Assembly (NCBI RefSeq): GCF_035918095.1 | Contig: NZ_CP109137.1 | Coordinates: 3,784,001 to 3,848,000 of the forward strand | Direction: 5' to 3' | Origin: Streptomyces sp. NBC_01750 | Lineage (GTDB): Bacteria > Actinomycetota > Actinomycetes > Streptomycetales > Streptomycetaceae | Length of the DNA: 64,000 nucleotides | Shown: positions 24,094 through 33,712 of the stretch, piece after piece | Layout: every line of letters begins with the position of its first letter | How positions within the stretch are numbered: position 1 is the first letter of the stretch | Program-made: the position numbers and the translations under genes | Notes under the pieces: model-generated | Seen by the model: the letters and a program-made list of their open reading frames with translations, nothing else | What the model was told of the DNA's origin: nothing | The model's database searches: none

Positions 24094-27000
24094 GTGAGTG
24101 ACGACGTCGCGTATCTCCGTTTCCCGCATCTGTACGACGACTTGCTGTGCTTCGCCGCCGAGGACGATCTCTGGGTCGCGCCCCTGGTGGCGGAGGGCCA
24201 CCGACCGGGACGGGCCTGGCGGATCACCGTCGACCGGACCAGAGTCGGCCATCCGCGCTTCTCCCCGGACGGCCGCCATATCGCGTACACGAACTGGCGC
24301 AGCCTCGACCCCGAGATCCATCTCGCCCCGGTCGACGGAGGACCGGCCAGGCGGCTGACCTACTGGGGCTCCACCGACACCCGGGTCTGCAGCTGGGACC
24401 CGGACGGCAACATCCTGGCCGTTTCCTCGCACAGCCAGCCCTTCTCCTACTTCTCCTGGGCCTACAAGGTGGCCACCGACGGCTTCCCCGGCCGGCGGCT
24501 GCCCTGGGGGCCGGTCTCCGACATCCAGGTCGCGGACATCGACGGAGAACACCGCTCGCTGCTCCTCACCGGCAAGCCGCCGCACGAACCGGCCGCCTGG
24601 AAGCGGTACCGGGGCGGAGCGACGGGCAGGCTGTGGCTGCACGGCAAGCGGCTGCTCGCCGACCTCAACGGCCATCTGGACTGCCCGATGTTCGTCTCGG
24701 GGCGGATCGCTTTCCTCTCCGACCACGAAGGCGTCGGCAACCTCTACTCCTGTCTGCCCGACGGAACCGGCCTCCTGCGCCACACCGACCATGACGCCTT
24801 CTATGCGCGGCACGCCTCGAGCGACGGTCGCAGAGTCGTCTACCAGTGCGCGGGCGAACTGTGGATCGTCGACGATCTGACGACCCCGGGCGCCGTGCCC
24901 CGCAAGCTGGAGGTACGGCTCGGCGGCCCGCGCGCCGGACGCCGCGGCTACCAGGTGCCTGCCGCCAGTCACGTCGACGCGATCTCCGTCGACGAGACGG
25001 GACGGGCCAGCGCCGTCAACGTACGCGGCAGCCTGTACTGGCTCACCCACCGCGACGGTCCCGCCCGCACGATCGCGGACACCCCCGGCGTACGGGTACG
25101 GATGCCGGAGATGCTCGGCAGCGCGGGCCAGGTCGCCTATGTCACGGACGCGGACGCTGCCGACGCCGTCGAAATCGCGTATCTGCCGCGGGCGAGCGGG
25201 GACCGGGAACCGCGGCGGCTGGCCTCCGGCGAGCTGGGCCGCGTCCATGAGCTGGTGTCGGACCCGGAGGGCGAGCGGATCGCGATCGCCTCGCACGACG
25301 GGCGGCTGCTGCTGCTCGACGCCACGGAGGAGTCCGCGGACACCGCCCGGGCCGAAGGCTCCGGGGCCGGAGAGGTGACGGAGCTGATCCGCTCCACCAA
25401 CGGGCCGGTGCGGGACCTGTCGTTCTCGCCGGACGGCGCGTGGCTGACCTGGTCGCATCCGGGCATCGGCCGCTCCCTGCGGCAGATCAAGATGGCCCGG
25501 ATCGCCGACCGTACGATCGTCGACGTCACCAACGGGCGCTTCGAGGACGAGAATCCGGTCTTCACCAGGGACGGCCGCTATCTGGCCTTCCTGTCCTGGC
25601 GGGGCTTCGACCCGGTGTACGACGTGCACACCGGGGACCTGTCCTTCCCCCTGGGCTGCCGCCCCTATCTCGTACCGCTGTCCTCCGCGACGCCTTCGCC
25701 GTTCGCGCTGTCGCCGGACGGACGGCCCGCGGCAGGCGGACTCGATCCCCTGGTCGACTCCGGCGGGGTCACCTCCGCCGAGGTCGCCGAGGGAGGTACG
25801 GCGGTGACGGTCGAGATCGAGGGCCTGGAGAGCCGGGTGACGCCGTTCCCCGTGACGGCCTCCAAGTACTCCGCGCTCCATGCGGTCAGCGGCGGCGGAC
25901 TTGTCTGGCTGCGCTGGCCGATCTCCGGCGCGCTCGGCGAGACCTTCGCGAATCCGGCGGACACCTCCGGACGTCCCACCCTCGAGCACTTCGACATCAC
26001 CAAGGCCCGCAAGACCGAACTGGTCGGCCATCTGGACTGGTTCGCGGTGAGCGGCGACGGCAGCAGACTGGTGGTCGTGGACGACAGTGAGCTGCGGGCC
26101 GTCCCGGCCACGGAGCCGGGCGACAGCGACTCGACGGTCTATCTGGATCTGCGCCGGATCCTGCACGAAGTCGACCCGCCGTCCGAATGGCGCCAGGCGT
26201 ACGACGAGGCGGGCCGCATCATCCGCGCGTACTTCTGGGAACCGGGGATGTGCGGTATCGACTGGGACGCGGTGCTGGAGCAGTACCGTCCGCTGGTCGA
26301 ACGGGTCGCGTCGCCGGACGAGTTCGCGGATCTGCTGCGCGAGGTGCTGGGCGAGCTGGGTACGTCCCATGCGTACGTCACGCCGGCCCGGCGGAACGAG
26401 GGGCCGCCGCACTACCAGCGGCCGATGGGCCTGCTGGGTGTGAATCTGGTCTGCCGGGACGAGAATTGGATCATCGCCCGGATCCTGCCGGGCGAATCGT
26501 CGGACTCCAAGGCGCGCTCACCGCTGGCCGGTACGGGTATCCGCGAGGGCGCGATCCTCACGCATGTGGACGGGCGTCCGGTGGATCCGGTGGCCGGCCC
26601 GTACCCGATGCTCTCGGCGGCGGGCGGCACGACGGTGGAGCTGACGTTCCGGCCGGCGGACGGCGAGGGGCCGTCCCGGCGGGTGGCGATCGTCCCGCTG
26701 GTGGACGAGCGGCCGCTGCGCTACCAGGACTGGGTGGCCAAACGCCGTGAGGTCGTACGGGAGTTGAGCGGCGACAAATGCGGCTACCTGCATATCCCGG
26801 ACATGGGCGGTTCGGGCTGGGCGCAGTTCAACCGCGATCTGCGCCTCGAAGTGTCCCGGCCGGCGCTCATCGTGGATGTACGGGGCAATGCCGGCGGCCA
26901 TATCAGCGAGCTGGTGATCGAGAAGCTGACCAGAAAGATCCTGGGCTGGGACCTGACGCGCAACGCCCAGCCCGTGTCGTACGCCTCCAACGCACCGCGC

Positions 27001-27405
27001 GGTCCGATCGTCGCGCTGGTGGACGAGGCCACGTCATCGGACGGCGACATGATCACGGCGGCGTTCAAACTCCTGGGCCTGGGTCCCGTGGTGGGCAGCC
27101 GGACCTGGGGCGGGGTGGTCGGCATGACGGGCCGCCACCGCCTGGTGGACGGCACGGTGATCACGGTCCCGATGAACGCGGCATGGTTCGACGAATACGG
27201 CTGGTCGGTCGAGAACCACGGCGTGGAGCCGGACCTGGACGCGCTGCGCACCCCACTGGACTGGGCGGAGGGCCGCCATGCCCAGATGGACGACGCGATC
27301 GACCTCTGCCTGGAACTGCTGAAGAAACAAGGCTCGGCGCAGCCTCCGGGGTACGAGAGCGTCCCGAATCTGCGCCGCCCGAAGCTCCCTCCGCGAAACG
27401 GGTGA
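24094..27405 (+). CDS. Tricorn-type S41 serine protease
   Basis: 1103 aa. The N-terminal ~650 residues form beta-propellers (repeated blade motifs such as HPRFSPDGRHIAYTNW, LSFSPDGAWLTWSHPG and FTRDGRYLAFLSWRGFDP) that gate access of peptides. A core domain and a PDZ-like segment (GTGIREGAILTHVDGRPVDP) follow, then the S41 catalytic part with VDVRGNAGGHISELV and the nucleophile in DEATSSDGDM (Ser at 981/982). No signal peptide, so a cytoplasmic oligomeric protease that trims proteasome or Lon/Clp products. GTG start behind GGGG. Divergent from the TetR-MMPL operon. Confidence 0.93.
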   Translation: MSDDVAYLRFPHLYDDLLCFAAEDDLWVAPLVAEGHRPGRAWRITVDRTRVGHPRFSPDGRHIAYTNWRSLDPEIHLAPVDGGPARRLTYWGSTDTRVCSWDPDGNILAVSSHSQPFSYFSWAYKVATDGFPGRRLPWGPVSDIQVADIDGEHRSLLLTGKPPHEPAAWKRYRGGATGRLWLHGKRLLADLNGHLDCPMFVSGRIAFLSDHEGVGNLYSCLPDGTGLLRHTDHDAFYARHASSDGRRVVYQCAGELWIVDDLTTPGAVPRKLEVRLGGPRAGRRGYQVPAASHVDAISVDETGRASAVNVRGSLYWLTHRDGPARTIADTPGVRVRMPEMLGSAGQVAYVTDADAADAVEIAYLPRASGDREPRRLASGELGRVHELVSDPEGERIAIASHDGRLLLLDATEESADTARAEGSGAGEVTELIRSTNGPVRDLSFSPDGAWLTWSHPGIGRSLRQIKMARIADRTIVDVTNGRFEDENPVFTRDGRYLAFLSWRGFDPVYDVHTGDLSFPLGCRPYLVPLSSATPSPFALSPDGRPAAGGLDPLVDSGGVTSAEVAEGGTAVTVEIEGLESRVTPFPVTASKYSALHAVSGGGLVWLRWPISGALGETFANPADTSGRPTLEHFDITKARKTELVGHLDWFAVSGDGSRLVVVDDSELRAVPATEPGDSDSTVYLDLRRILHEVDPPSEWRQAYDEAGRIIRAYFWEPGMCGIDWDAVLEQYRPLVERVASPDEFADLLREVLGELGTSHAYVTPARRNEGPPHYQRPMGLLGVNLVCRDENWIIARILPGESSDSKARSPLAGTGIREGAILTHVDGRPVDPVAGPYPMLSAAGGTTVELTFRPADGEGPSRRVAIVPLVDERPLRYQDWVAKRREVVRELSGDKCGYLHIPDMGGSGWAQFNRDLRLEVSRPALIVDVRGNAGGHISELVIEKLTRKILGWDLTRNAQPVSYASNAPRGPIVALVDEATSSDGDMITAAFKLLGLGPVVGSRTWGGVVGMTGRHRLVDGTVITVPMNAAWFDEYGWSVENHGVEPDLDALRTPLDWAEGRHAQMDDAIDLCLELLKKQGSAQPPGYESVPNLRRPKLPPRNG

Positions 27406-27459
27406 GGAAGCGCCGAGCCTCGCGATGAAGCGTCGGCTTCGGGACAGCTGCCCTGCGGG

Positions 27460-27516
27460 GACGGAGCCGCACCGGGTACGAACGGCCTGCCGAGACGGAG
27501 CCGCACCGGGTACGAA
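27460..27516 (+). repeat. 23-bp direct repeat
   Basis: GACGGAGCCGCACCGGGTAC followed by GAA occurs at 27460-27482 and 27494-27516, just downstream of the protease stop and before its terminator. Role unknown. Confidence 0.7.
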
Positions 27517-27517
27517 T

Positions 27518-27551
27518 GAGAGGCGCGCCCGTCGTCACGGGTGCGCCTCTC
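27518..27551. terminator. Strong bidirectional terminator hairpin
   Basis: GAGAGGCGCGCCC / GGGTGCGCCTCTC, 13-bp stem with one G-T pair and an 8-nt loop, between the convergent protease gene and the 79-aa gene. Confidence 0.75.
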
Positions 27552-27580
27552 ATCCACGCGGTACAGCGCAAGCGCTCGCG

Positions 27581-27820
27581 TCAGATGTCGTAGTCCTGGT
27601 TGAACCTGTCCTCGGCGTCCTGCATGGCCTTGCGGGTCATGTCCTGGTCCCGGCCACGGGGAGTCCGCTCCGGATCTTCCTTCCGCGGCTGCGAACCACG
27701 CTCCGACGCTTCGCCCTTCGCACCGCTCGTCTGCCGCTTCGACGGCTTCGCCTGCTTCGACTGCTTCGACTGCTCCTCGAGCTTCGAGGCCTTGTCCTTG
27801 GGCTGGTCCTTCATACCCAT
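27581..27820 (-). CDS. Small hydrophilic hypothetical protein
   Basis: 79 aa, almost entirely charged and polar: Lys/Ser/Gln-rich first half (KLEEQSKQSKQAKPSKRQ), Arg/Asp/Glu-rich second half ending MQDAEDRFNQDYDI. It should be intrinsically disordered, and resembles small stress-associated proteins conserved in Streptomyces. ATG start with AGGAGTG 9 nt upstream. Function unknown. Confidence 0.6.
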   Translation of the reverse strand: MGMKDQPKDKASKLEEQSKQSKQAKPSKRQTSGAKGEASERGSQPRKEDPERTPRGRDQDMTRKAMQDAEDRFNQDYDI

Positions 27821-27918
27821 GAAGATTCACTCCTAGAAGGGTGTGAGGGGGATCGGGGACCCGTACGCCCCCTGGGCCTCGACCAGCGTGGCACGCAAGG
27901 ACTTACCTCGCATTTCGA

Positions 27919-28800
27919 TCAACGATGCTGTGTACGGGCCTCCTCGTCCGCCGCTCCGCCCGCCCCCACGAGCCCCTTCCCGACGCCCCCCAGCCGAGGC
28001 TCGAAACGCCGCATCTCCCGCTGCCCCACCGCCCCGATCAGCGATGGCAGACAGCCCCGCACCGACTGCATCCCCCGCAGCCACCACTGCGCGTACACGT
28101 GCGAGGACCGCCTTTCGATCCCGGCCACGATCCGGTCCACCGCCGGGCCGAGCGGATACGTCTTGTTCGAGGGCCACGGCAGCCGCTGCCGCAGCTCCCG
28201 CATCACCTCGTCCTGGTCCGCTCCGCGCACCATGTCCGTGTCCGTCCAGGACAGATAGCCGACCCCGACCCGCACACCCTTGTACCCGACCTCCGCGCGC
28301 AGGCTGTGCGCGAACGCCTCGACACCCGACTTCGACGCGCAGTACGCCGTCATCATCGGCGCCGGCGTGATCGCCGCCAGCGACGCGATCTGCAGGAAGT
28401 AGCCGCGGCTCTCCGTCAGCACCGGCAGGAACGCCCGGCCGGTGACCGCGCTGCCGATCAGATTGACCTCGATCACCCGCCGCCAGGCGACCGGGTCCGA
28501 GTCGGCGAACGGGCCGCCGGAGGCGACACCGGCGTTCGCGACGACGATGTCGACCTTGCCGAAGCGCGCCTTGACCTCCTCGGCGACCCGGGCCATCGCC
28601 TCGTGGTCGGTGACGTCCGCGTACCAGTGGTCGCTCTCGGAGTGCAGCCGGTCCGAGACCTTCTTCAGCTCGTCGGGCTCCAGCCCCACCAGCGCCACCT
28701 TCGCGCCGCGCGCGGAGAGCTTGCGGGCCAGCAGCTCGCCCACACCCCGCGCCGCGCCCGTGACGACCGCGACCTGTCCCTCCAGGCTGGTCCTGCTCAT
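27919..28800 (-). CDS. SDR family oxidoreductase
   Basis: 293 aa NAD(P)-dependent dehydrogenase. Cofactor motif TGAARGVGE near residue 16, structural VVANAGVASG, catalytic Ser in FLQIASLAAITPAP and Tyr/Lys in AYCASKSGVEAFAHS (Y-x-x-x-K). A C-terminal extension of ~40 residues is longer than the usual SDR. Last gene of a monooxygenase-hydrolase-SDR operon with ATGA overlaps; together they could oxidise a ketone to an ester, cleave it and handle the resulting alcohol or ketone. Substrate unknown. Confidence 0.9.
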   Translation of the reverse strand: MSRTSLEGQVAVVTGAARGVGELLARKLSARGAKVALVGLEPDELKKVSDRLHSESDHWYADVTDHEAMARVAEEVKARFGKVDIVVANAGVASGGPFADSDPVAWRRVIEVNLIGSAVTGRAFLPVLTESRGYFLQIASLAAITPAPMMTAYCASKSGVEAFAHSLRAEVGYKGVRVGVGYLSWTDTDMVRGADQDEVMRELRQRLPWPSNKTYPLGPAVDRIVAGIERRSSHVYAQWWLRGMQSVRGCLPSLIGAVGQREMRRFEPRLGGVGKGLVGAGGAADEEARTQHR

Positions 28801-29741
28801 GCGACCTCCTCCTTGGCATTCTGCTTCACGGTCGCCTTCGCGGACCCGTTCGCGTTCAGGTACGTCCCGGCCAGCTCACGGATCTTCGCGGTGACGACCT
28901 CCGGAGCCTCCACCGGCGTCATATGTCCCATCCCGGCGAGCTCCACGAGCTCGACGCACTCGGGCAGCGCGGCCGCCAGCCGCCGCGCGTGCGCCACCGG
29001 CGTGAGCCGGTCGGCCGTGCCGGCCACCACCACGGCCGGCACCCTCAACCCCCGTACACCCGTGTCGAGATCGAGCTCGGCGAGCACGTGCGCCCAGGCC
29101 ACCCGGGCCGCCCGCGGACAGGCGTGCACGATACGGGCGCACTCCGCGACCCGTTCCGGCGCCGAACCGGGGCCCATCGTCCCGTACTTGAGAATGCGCT
29201 TCGAGAGCGGCGTCACCGGGCCGAGCGGGGCGCGCGCCGCGAGGATCAGCCGGGTGAGCCGGGTCCGGGTCCGGCCCGCGCGCAGCGGCAGCACGAGCGA
29301 GTCCTCGACCAGCCTCGCGCTGCCCGTGCTGCACAGCAGGACAGCCGCCGCGTGCTCCGTGAAGGCGGCCCGGCCCGACGCTGCCATCAGCGTCATCCCA
29401 CCCATGGAGTGCCCGGCGAGCACGGCCTTCTCGCCCGGAGCCAGTGCCGATGCGAGTACCGCTTCCAGGTCGTCGGCGAGCAGATCCGTACCGACCGCGG
29501 CGTGCGGCGTACGGCCATGACCGCGCTGGTCGTAGACGACCACCCGGTGATCGGCTGCCAAGTCCCGTATCTGCGCGGCCCAGAAGTGCGTCGAGCAGGT
29601 CCAGCCGTGGGCGAGCACCACCGTGGGCGCGTCCTCAAGGCCGTGCACCTCGACATGGATCCGGGACCCGTCCGCGGAGACAGCGGTGAGTTCGCGATCG
29701 GCGACGGGAGGAGAGTCCGTACGCCGCAGCAGCCGGCTCAT
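28797..29741 (-). CDS. Alpha/beta hydrolase
   Basis: 314 aa. Oxyanion-hole motif LAHGWTCSTHFW, nucleophile elbow AGHSMGGMTL, catalytic His in ELAGMGHMTPVEAP. Placed between a Baeyer-Villiger-type monooxygenase and an SDR with 4-bp overlaps on both sides, which suggests it hydrolyses the ester or lactone made by the monooxygenase. Cytoplasmic, no signal peptide. Confidence 0.9.
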   Translation of the reverse strand: MSRLLRRTDSPPVADRELTAVSADGSRIHVEVHGLEDAPTVVLAHGWTCSTHFWAAQIRDLAADHRVVVYDQRGHGRTPHAAVGTDLLADDLEAVLASALAPGEKAVLAGHSMGGMTLMAASGRAAFTEHAAAVLLCSTGSARLVEDSLVLPLRAGRTRTRLTRLILAARAPLGPVTPLSKRILKYGTMGPGSAPERVAECARIVHACPRAARVAWAHVLAELDLDTGVRGLRVPAVVVAGTADRLTPVAHARRLAAALPECVELVELAGMGHMTPVEAPEVVTAKIRELAGTYLNANGSAKATVKQNAKEEVA

Positions 29742-31282
29742 CGCACGACCTCCGCGGGCTCCACGGCCTCGACGGCCCGCTCGGCGTCCACGGCTGGCTC
29801 GGCGTTCTTCTTGGACACCCGGACGACCTCGTACTCCGCGAGGTCCACCTCACGCGTGGCACGCCGGAACTCACCGGTGGTCCCGGGCCAGAGCGTGGTG
29901 TTACGGCCGGCTGCGTCGAGATACCAGCTGTTGCAGCCGCCGGACTTCCACACGGTCCGCTCCATCCGCTCCTGCAGCCACCGGTTCCAGGTGTGCACGG
30001 CGGACGGCCGGGCCGCGAGCGCCACGCGCCCGCCCAGAACGTTCAACTGCCGCATGTAGTCGGCCAGATAGTTCAGCTGCGACTCGATCATCAGGATCAT
30101 GGAGGAGTTCCCGAGCCCGGTGTTCGGGCCGATGATCGTCATCCAGTTGGGGAAGCCTGCCGCGGTGGCGCCGCGCAGCGATTCCATCCCGTCCTTCCAC
30201 GCCTCGGCGAGAGTGATCCCGTCGGCGCCGACCACCCGCTCGGCGATCGGCATGTCCGTCACACGGAAACCCGTACCGAAGATGATCGCGTCGGCCTCGG
30301 TCTCGGTCCCGTCGGCCGCGACCAGCGTCGATCCGCGCACTTCCGCCAGCCCGGAGGCCACCACGTCCACATTCGGCTCGGCGAGGGCCGGGTAGTACTC
30401 GCTCGACAGCAGGATCCGCTTGCAGCCGATGCGGTACGAGGGAGTGAGCTTGGCGCGCAGCGCCGGGTCCTTGATCGAGCGGCCCATATTGCGCTTGGCG
30501 ATCGACTCGATGAGACCGAGCTCGTTCGGGCGCTTGGTGAACGCGCTGACCTGCAGCTCCCTGATCCCCCAGAGCAGCCCGCGGCGGGCGGCGCCAGTGA
30601 ACGGCAGTTGGCGGTGCAGCCAGCGCTCGGCACCGGTGATCGCGCGGTCCATGCGCGGCATCACCCATGGCGGGGTCCGCTGAAACAGCGTGAGCCGTGC
30701 GGCCTCCGGCTGGATCGACGGCACGATCTGGATCGCCGACGCACCGGTCCCGATCATCGCGACGCGCTTGCCGCGCAGGTCGTAGTCATGGTCCCAGCGG
30801 GAGGAGTGGAAGACCTTGCCGGGGAAGCCGGCGAGCCCCGGAATCTCCGGAATCTTCGGGTCCGACAGTGGCCCGGTCGCCGAGACCACGACATCGGCGG
30901 TCAGCGTCCCCTTCGAGGTCTCGATCTCCCAGCACAGCGTGTCCTTGTCCCAGCGCATCATCATCACTTCGTGACGGAGACGGATGTGGGAACGGAGCCG
31001 GAAGGTGTCAGCGACATGTTCCAGATACGCGCGGATGTGCTGCTGCCCGGAGAACGTGCGCGGCCAGTCGGGGTTGGGCGCGAAGGAGAACGAGTAGAGA
31101 TGCGAGGGCACGTCGCAGGCACAGCCGGGATAGCTGTTGTCCCGCCAGGTCCCGCCGACGGAGTCGGCCCGCTCCAGGACGACGAAGTCGGTGATCCCTT
31201 CGCGGCGCAGCCGGATCGCGGCCCCGAGACCGCCGAATCCGGATCCGATCACCGCCACCCGTACGTGCTCGTGCTGGCCCAT
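29738..31282 (-). CDS. Baeyer-Villiger-type flavin monooxygenase
   Basis: 514 aa. FAD-binding GSGFGGLGAAIRLRREG at the N-terminus, NADPH-binding MIGTGASAIQIVP in the middle, and between them the Baeyer-Villiger fingerprint FPGKVFHSSRWDHD (F-x-G-x-x-x-H-x-x-x-W-D). Such enzymes insert oxygen next to a carbonyl using NADPH and O2. First gene of the three-gene operon, facing a MerR regulator across 133 bp. Homologues sit in similar operons in mycobacteria and streptomycetes. Confidence 0.92.
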   Translation of the reverse strand: MGQHEHVRVAVIGSGFGGLGAAIRLRREGITDFVVLERADSVGGTWRDNSYPGCACDVPSHLYSFSFAPNPDWPRTFSGQQHIRAYLEHVADTFRLRSHIRLRHEVMMMRWDKDTLCWEIETSKGTLTADVVVSATGPLSDPKIPEIPGLAGFPGKVFHSSRWDHDYDLRGKRVAMIGTGASAIQIVPSIQPEAARLTLFQRTPPWVMPRMDRAITGAERWLHRQLPFTGAARRGLLWGIRELQVSAFTKRPNELGLIESIAKRNMGRSIKDPALRAKLTPSYRIGCKRILLSSEYYPALAEPNVDVVASGLAEVRGSTLVAADGTETEADAIIFGTGFRVTDMPIAERVVGADGITLAEAWKDGMESLRGATAAGFPNWMTIIGPNTGLGNSSMILMIESQLNYLADYMRQLNVLGGRVALAARPSAVHTWNRWLQERMERTVWKSGGCNSWYLDAAGRNTTLWPGTTGEFRRATREVDLAEYEVVRVSKKNAEPAVDAERAVEAVEPAEVVR

Positions 31283-31415
31283 GCCGCCGCCTCCCGCTGA
31301 ACGTCACAACCCCGCCAGCGATCACTGGCACAGTTGGGAGAGTAGAGCAGCAACATACCCAGCGGTAGGGGGCGGACCGGGTAAGTTACTACCGGTACAA
31401 CATAGGCTGGCCGAC
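31283..31415. promoter_or_regulatory. Divergent promoter region, monooxygenase operon / MerR
   Basis: 133 bp between divergent starts. A short palindrome TACCGGTA at 31390-31397 precedes TACAACAT, a reasonable -10-like sequence about 15-20 bp before the MerR GTG. MerR proteins bind within the spacer of the promoter they control, so this is the likely site. Confidence 0.4.
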
Positions 31416-32075
31416 GTGGCAGAAGGACGAGCAGGGCGCGAGTACCGCATGGAGGAGCTGGCCAAGGAGGCCGGCATCACGGCGCGCACGGTGCGCTTCT
31501 ACCGCGAGCGCGGACTGATCCCGCCGCCCCGCCGCGAGGGCCGTATCGCCTGGTACGACGAGCATCATCTGGCCCGGCTCCACACGATCGCCGCACTGCT
31601 GGAACGCGGCCACACCCTCAACGGCATCGCGGATCTCGCCACCGCCTTCGAGAGCGGCCGCGACGTCGGCGAGGTGCTCGGCCTCGGCGAACCCACCGAG
31701 GAGACGCCGGTCAGGCTCAGCCCGGAGGAGCTCGCCGACTACTTCGAGGGCGAGGTCACGCCCGAGAACCTGGCCGCCGCGCTGGACCTCGGCTATCTGG
31801 CGACGGACGGCGACGAGATCGTCCACATCAGCCGGCGCCTGCTGGACGTCTCGGCGGCACTCGTACGGGAAGGCGTACCGCTCGCCGTGGTCCTGGACAC
31901 GGGCCACCGGGTCCGCGCCCACGCGGACGCGCTGGCCGAACTCTTCGTCGAGGTGCTGAACACCCACACCCCACAGGGCGGTGCCGACCGGCTGCGCCCG
32001 CTGGCGAAGAGCGTCGTGGACGCGGAACTCTCGATGGCGATGGACCGCCTGCTGCGCAAGGCAACGGACCGGTAG
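31416..32075 (+). CDS. MerR-family transcriptional regulator
   Basis: 219 aa. N-terminal MerR winged helix: YRMEELAKEAGITARTVRFY then RERGLIPPPRREGRIAWYD, and LARLHTIAALLERGHTLNGI. The C-terminal half is a helical sensor without metal-binding cysteines, so a small organic ligand or lipid is likely. GTG at 31416 chosen because homologues carry ~11 residues before YRMEEL; the ATG at 31449 is an alternative. Divergent from the monooxygenase-hydrolase-SDR operon, its presumed target. Confidence 0.88.
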   Translation: MAEGRAGREYRMEELAKEAGITARTVRFYRERGLIPPPRREGRIAWYDEHHLARLHTIAALLERGHTLNGIADLATAFESGRDVGEVLGLGEPTEETPVRLSPEELADYFEGEVTPENLAAALDLGYLATDGDEIVHISRRLLDVSAALVREGVPLAVVLDTGHRVRAHADALAELFVEVLNTHTPQGGADRLRPLAKSVVDAELSMAMDRLLRKATDR

Positions 32076-32128
32076 CGGCAGCAGGGCACGGCCCGCCGGA
32101 CCGGCAGGTCGTACCGCTGCGGCTCATG

Positions 32129-32221
32129 ACCGCCGCAGAGCCCGTGGACCACTGCAGAGCCCGTCGACCACTGCAGAGCCGTCGACCACTGCAGAGCCGT
32201 CGACCGCTACAGAGCCCGTGG
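32129..32221 (+). repeat. Five tandem copies of an 18-19 bp repeat
   Basis: Consensus ACCACTGCAGAGCCGTCG, with 18- and 19-bp variants (CCCGTGG/CCCGTCG ends). Lies between the 3' ends of convergent MerR and exonuclease genes. Length variation between strains would be expected. Confidence 0.8.
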
Positions 32222-32241
32222 ACGCTACAGCTGATACGCCC

Positions 32242-33039
32242 CTACAGCTCGTAGACCGCCGTCACCGGCGCATGGTCGCTCCACCGCTCCCCGTGCGTCG
32301 CCGCCCGCTCGACCCACGCCTTCACCGCGCGCTTCGCCAGACCCGGCGTCGCCACCTGGTAGTCGATGCGCCAGCCCGTGTCGTTGTCGAAGGCCCGTCC
32401 CCGGTACGACCACCAGGAGTACGGCCCCTCCTCGTCCGGGTGCAGCGCGCGCACCACGTCCACGTACTCCGCCTCGTCGAAGACACGGGTCATCCACTCC
32501 CGCTCCTCGGGCAGGAACCCGGAGTTCTTCTTGTTGCCCTTCCAGTTCTTGAGGTCGGCCTCCTGGTGCGCGATGTTCCAGTCGCCGCAGACCACGACCT
32601 CGCGCCCGTCGGCCGCCGCGCGCGCCTTCAACTCGGCGAGATACGGCAGGAACTCCGCCATGAACCGCGCCTTCTCGTCCTGACGCTCCGTCCCCACCTC
32701 GCCCGAGGGCAGGTAGAGGCTGGCGACCGTGACGCCGGGCAGGTCCGCCTCGACGTACCGGCCGCTCGCGTCGAACTCGCCCGACCCGAACCCGATCCGC
32801 ACCTGGTCCGGCTCACGCCGTGTGTAGAGCGAGACACCCGCACGGCCCTTCGCGACGGCCGGGGCGTGCACCGTGTGCCAGCCCTCGGGCTCGCGCACCT
32901 CGTCGGGGAGCTGGTGCGCCTCGGCCCGTACCTCCTGGAGGCAGATCGCGTCGGCGGCGGTACCGGCCAGCCACTCCACGAAGCCCTTCTTGGTCGCGGC
33001 GCGGAGTCCATTGACATTCACGGTGGTCACGGTGAGCAT
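32242..33039 (-). CDS. xthA: Exodeoxyribonuclease III
   Basis: 265 aa AP endonuclease/3'-5' exonuclease of base-excision repair. Conserved residues: Asn in VNVNGLRAA, Glu in ICLQEVRAEA, Asp/Asn in VVCGDWNIAHQEADLKNW, and the C-terminal SDHAPVTAVYEL with catalytic His. The actinobacterial insert GNKKNSGFLPEEREW is present. Full length; ATG start near the gene edge and no operon partners. Convergent with MerR and divergent from a GNAT gene. Confidence 0.95.
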   Translation of the reverse strand: MLTVTTVNVNGLRAATKKGFVEWLAGTAADAICLQEVRAEAHQLPDEVREPEGWHTVHAPAVAKGRAGVSLYTRREPDQVRIGFGSGEFDASGRYVEADLPGVTVASLYLPSGEVGTERQDEKARFMAEFLPYLAELKARAAADGREVVVCGDWNIAHQEADLKNWKGNKKNSGFLPEEREWMTRVFDEAEYVDVVRALHPDEEGPYSWWSYRGRAFDNDTGWRIDYQVATPGLAKRAVKAWVERAATHGERWSDHAPVTAVYEL

Positions 33040-33101
33040 CCCGGCAGCCTACCGAGCACCACACCGGCAGCATGTATTCGCATGCACGTACGCTTCTCGG
33101 C

Positions 33102-33602
33102 ATGGAATTGCGCACCGTGCCCTTCGACCACCCCGATGCCGTCAAACTCAACGACCAGGTCCAGCTCGAGTACGGCGAGCGCTACGGCGACGAGGGCGAG
33201 AGCGAGGGCGATGTCACACCGCTCGACGCCTCGATGTTCACACCGCCCAGCGGTCTCTATCTCCTCGCGTACGACGACCGGGGCCGGCCCGTCGCCACCG
33301 GCGGCTGGCGCTCCCGGGACGCGAACAACGAGGGTTACTCCGACGGAGACGCCGAGCTCAAGCGCATGTATGTGATCCGCGAGGCGCGCGGTCTGGGTCT
33401 GGCCCGCCGGATCCTGGCCGCCCTGGAGGACGACGCCCGCGCCGCCGGCCGCACCCGCGTGGTTCTGGAGACCGGCACCAAGCAGCCCGAGGCGATCGCC
33501 CTCTACACCTCCAGCGGCTACACGATCTGCACGACGAAATTCGGCCACTACCGCGAGTACGAGAACAGCCGCTGCTTCGCGAAGCCTTTGTCGCGCCCCT
33601 GA
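33102..33602 (+). CDS. GNAT-family N-acetyltransferase
   Basis: 166 aa. Motif A is LKRMYVIREARGLGLARRIL (R-G-x-G-L-A), with EAIALYTSSGYT as motif B. The N-terminal part (MELRTVPFDHPDAVKLNDQV) is the usual beginning of this Streptomyces subgroup; an in-frame ATG at 33072 is possible. Substrate not deducible. Confidence 0.85.
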   Translation: MELRTVPFDHPDAVKLNDQVQLEYGERYGDEGESEGDVTPLDASMFTPPSGLYLLAYDDRGRPVATGGWRSRDANNEGYSDGDAELKRMYVIREARGLGLARRILAALEDDARAAGRTRVVLETGTKQPEAIALYTSSGYTICTTKFGHYREYENSRCFAKPLSRP

Positions 33603-33712
33603 CATATCCAAGATTCCCGTGGCACTCTGCCTCACGCACGCCGATCCGCACCGCCTCATCCCCCACCCTGCCCGCGCGACTCCACGCGCGGGCACGGCAG
33701 AAGGAGACATGC

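Noticed and set aside
32129..32221. CRISPR array
   Set aside because: Units are contiguous 18-19 bp tandem repeats without unique spacers, and no cas genes are present.
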